The notes beneath the pieces are model-generated. The model did not search any database. It saw nothing but the letters and a program-made list of their open reading frames with translations, and was not told the DNA's origin. 8,218 nt of DNA from Candidatus Fermentibacterota bacterium (GTDB lineage: Bacteria > JAFGKV01): the NCBI GenBank assembly GCA_016928395.1, contig JAFGKV010000125.1:1-8218 (forward strand), written 5' to 3'. Positions 6,773 through 8,218 of the stretch are shown in pieces. The translations under genes were made by a program, and so were the position numbers. Numbering within the stretch: position 1 is the first letter of the stretch; each line of letters opens with the position of its first letter.

Positions 6773-7495
6773 ATGCGCTTGAACAAATACCTGGCATCGT
6801 CCGGCCTGGGATCACGACGGGCATGCGAACAGCTCATCGCCGACGGCATTGTGACCATCAACGGTGAGCCGGCGCAAGGGCCCTTCCAGCAGGTTGACCC
6901 TGCGCGAGATCGAGTCGCAGTCGCGGGCGAGACGGTACGCCCGCCGAAGCACCCGATCTATGTCATGCTCCACAAGCCCGCGGGGTACATCACTACCGTC
7001 AAAGACCCTGAGTCGCGCCGCACCGTGATGTCGCTCCTTCCCAAGACGGCGGAACGGCTCTTTCCCGTGGGAAGGCTCGACCGTGACAGCGAAGGGCTGC
7101 TGCTCTTCACGTCTGATGGTGAGACGGCGAACCGCCTGGCACATCCCCGGTATGGCATTCAACGGTTCTACAGAGTTGAAGTCAATCTGCCGTTTCCGGC
7201 CTCGAAGCTAAGAGATCTGGAGCGGGGAGTCTTTGTCGAGGGAGAGCTGCTGGCCGTGGCCAAGGCGCGGCTTGATCCGCCCAGGGACCAGGGGAAGCGG
7301 TTGGAGCTGGTGCTTGTCACCGGCAAGAAGCGGGAGATCCGGCGCTTGCTGCAGGCCATGGGGTTTGCGGTGACGCGGATCCTGCGGTACGGGTTCGGGT
7401 CTCTGCGCCTGGGGGATCTGCCCTTGGGAAAGACCCGCCGTCTCTCTCCTGCGGAGATCCGGCAGCTCAAGGAGATCGTGGGAATCAGAGACTAA
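6773..7495 (+). CDS. rluB: Ribosomal pseudouridine synthase, RsuA/RluB/RluE family
   Basis: Cytoplasmic rRNA pseudouridine synthase, 240 aa, which isomerises a uridine in ribosomal RNA. An N-terminal S4 RNA-binding domain covers about residues 1-55 (MRLNKYLASSGLGSRRACEQ, then IADGIVTINGE). The catalytic domain starts at YVMLHKPAGYITTVKD (63-78). The active-site motif is GRLDRDSEGLLLFT (100-113) with Asp103 as nucleophile. The ring-contacting tyrosine is probably Tyr133 in RFYRVEV, and GKKREIRRLLQAMGF (184-198) is the conserved C-terminal block. The usual Thr in the active-site motif (DTEG) is Ser106 here, a mild change. The start is ATG, with AGG about 8 nt upstream and AAAGGGG a little further. 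RluB (23S rRNA) fits the architecture best, but RluE or RsuA specificity cannot be excluded, so the symbol is provisional. It is transcribed away from the efflux operon and is probably cotranscribed with the next gene. Confidence 0.92.
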   Translation: MRLNKYLASSGLGSRRACEQLIADGIVTINGEPAQGPFQQVDPARDRVAVAGETVRPPKHPIYVMLHKPAGYITTVKDPESRRTVMSLLPKTAERLFPVGRLDRDSEGLLLFTSDGETANRLAHPRYGIQRFYRVEVNLPFPASKLRDLERGVFVEGELLAVAKARLDPPRDQGKRLELVLVTGKKREIRRLLQAMGFAVTRILRYGFGSLRLGDLPLGKTRRLSPAEIRQLKEIVGIRD

Positions 7496-7499
7496 GGGC

Positions 7500-8218
7500 A
7501 TGAGGGCCCGAATCGCACTCCTTCTGATTGGGGTGGCCTCGGTGATGGCCTTCCTGATCAATCCCCGGGGCGAGTTCCCCCTCAATGACGATTGGCTGTA
7601 CGCCCGGGTGGTCCAGCAGTTTCTGGATACGGGCCGGCTAATGAGACCGCCTCTGGCCGCTGTCAGTCTCGTGGCGCAGACGCTCTGGGGCGCCACCTGC
7701 AGCGCCGTGTTCGGGTTCTCTCACACCACGCTTCGGCTCTCCAGCGTGCTGCTTTACCTGCTGGCGGCACTGGCCACGGCCGGTGCGGTCGCCAGGCGTG
7801 CGAAGACCTCCCATGCTGCCTTCGCAGGCCTGCTGATCCTGTTGTCACCTCTGGGCCTGGTTTCAGCGTTCTCGTTCATGCCCGAGCCGGCTTTGGCGGC
7901 GGCGGTCGCCATCACCGTTTTGGCGTGTGTGCTCTGGGAAGAGCAGCAGACGGCGTCGCGGGGGATCGGCCTCGCCCTGGCGGCGGCCTGCGCCTATCTC
8001 GTACACCCGGTGGCCGTGGTGATGCCGCTGTGGGTGTTGGTGCGGGCGTGGAGACGCCCGCCGGTGGTCGGTTCGGATGCAGCCATGGTTAGCGATCGAT
8101 CCTTCGTCCGCTTCCTTCCCGGGCTTGCCGCCCTGGCGGGGGTAGTTCCGTTCCTGGTTTGGTACCTGCACGGCACCGAGGGTACCATGAGCGGCATGTG
8201 GATCAGCCGAAGTTCTGG
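7500..8218 (+). CDS. Polytopic membrane protein, GT-C glycosyltransferase-like (3' end outside window)
   Basis: The ATG lies 4 bp after the rluB-like stop, and the frame stays open to the window end (239 full codons). An AAGG motif lies only about 3 nt upstream, so coupling to rluB is likely. An ATG at 7545 is a weaker alternative because it would cut the first helix. Hydrophobic segments are visible at about residues 4-20, 52-72, 80-98, 106-124, 128-146, 155-182 and 205-223. The first loop contains EFPLNDDWLYARVVQQFLDTG (25-45). Acidic residues just after helix 1 (Asp30, Asp31), followed by a Tyr and a 'GxL' segment, are typical of ArnT/PMT-like transferases that use lipid-linked sugars. FMPEP (126-130) resembles a second acidic loop motif. 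The enzyme role and its sugar are inferred. Some related proteins are annotated only as hypothetical. Confidence 0.8.
   Translation, partial: MRARIALLLIGVASVMAFLINPRGEFPLNDDWLYARVVQQFLDTGRLMRPPLAAVSLVAQTLWGATCSAVFGFSHTTLRLSSVLLYLLAALATAGAVARRAKTSHAAFAGLLILLSPLGLVSAFSFMPEPALAAAVAITVLACVLWEEQQTASRGIGLALAAACAYLVHPVAVVMPLWVLVRAWRRPPVVGSDAAMVSDRSFVRFLPGLAALAGVVPFLVWYLHGTEGTMSGMWISRSS

Noticed and set aside
7592-8092. A 166-codon plus-strand frame inside the last gene
   Set aside because: It is an out-of-frame Gly/Arg-rich shadow. The frame from 7500 gives clear membrane helices and stays open through the whole stretch.

Overview
This window comes from a GC-rich diderm (Gram-negative) bacterium. 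The diderm call rests on a complete tripartite efflux set that includes a TolC-type outer-membrane channel. Codons are strongly G/C at third positions, and GTG and probably TTG are used as starts. Taxonomy cannot be fixed from the sequence. Separate ATPase and twin MacB-type permeases in a TolC operon are common in uncultured or deep diderm phyla (for example relatives of Gemmatimonadota or Latescibacterota), but this is only an impression.

Layout. (1) Positions 2-91, plus strand: the last 29 codons of an unrecognised gene, ending 2 bp before the end of a large minus-strand operon. (2) Positions 94-6647, minus strand, transcribed right to left: an exported ComEC-like metallo-beta-lactamase-fold protein, a TolC-like outer-membrane factor, an HlyD/MacA-like membrane fusion protein, a MacB/LolD-type ATPase, and two MacB-type permeases. 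Every junction overlaps (11, 4, 4, 4 and 8 nt), so this is one translationally coupled unit. (3) Positions 6608-6727, minus strand: a 39-codon ORF with a strong ribosome binding site, four cysteines in a CxxxC...CxxC pattern, and a stop that forms a GTGA overlap with a possible start of the metallo-beta-lactamase gene. It may be the true first gene of the operon. (4) About 45 bp separates it from a plus-strand pair: an RsuA/RluB-type 23S/16S rRNA pseudouridine synthase (6773-7495) and, 4 bp later, the start of a polytopic membrane protein resembling GT-C glycosyltransferases (7500 to the window end).

How the genes work together. The ATPase probably energises a permease heterodimer. The permeases' periplasmic domains would act with the membrane fusion protein and the TolC-like channel to expel a substrate, or extract one from the inner membrane or periplasm, across the outer membrane. 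The substrate cannot be read from the sequence. The exported metallohydrolase at the head of the operon, and perhaps the small cysteine protein, are the unusual additions. The rluB-like gene is housekeeping.

There is no gene-free stretch longer than about 130 bp. I saw no tRNA, rRNA, CRISPR array, insertion sequence or convincing intrinsic terminator.
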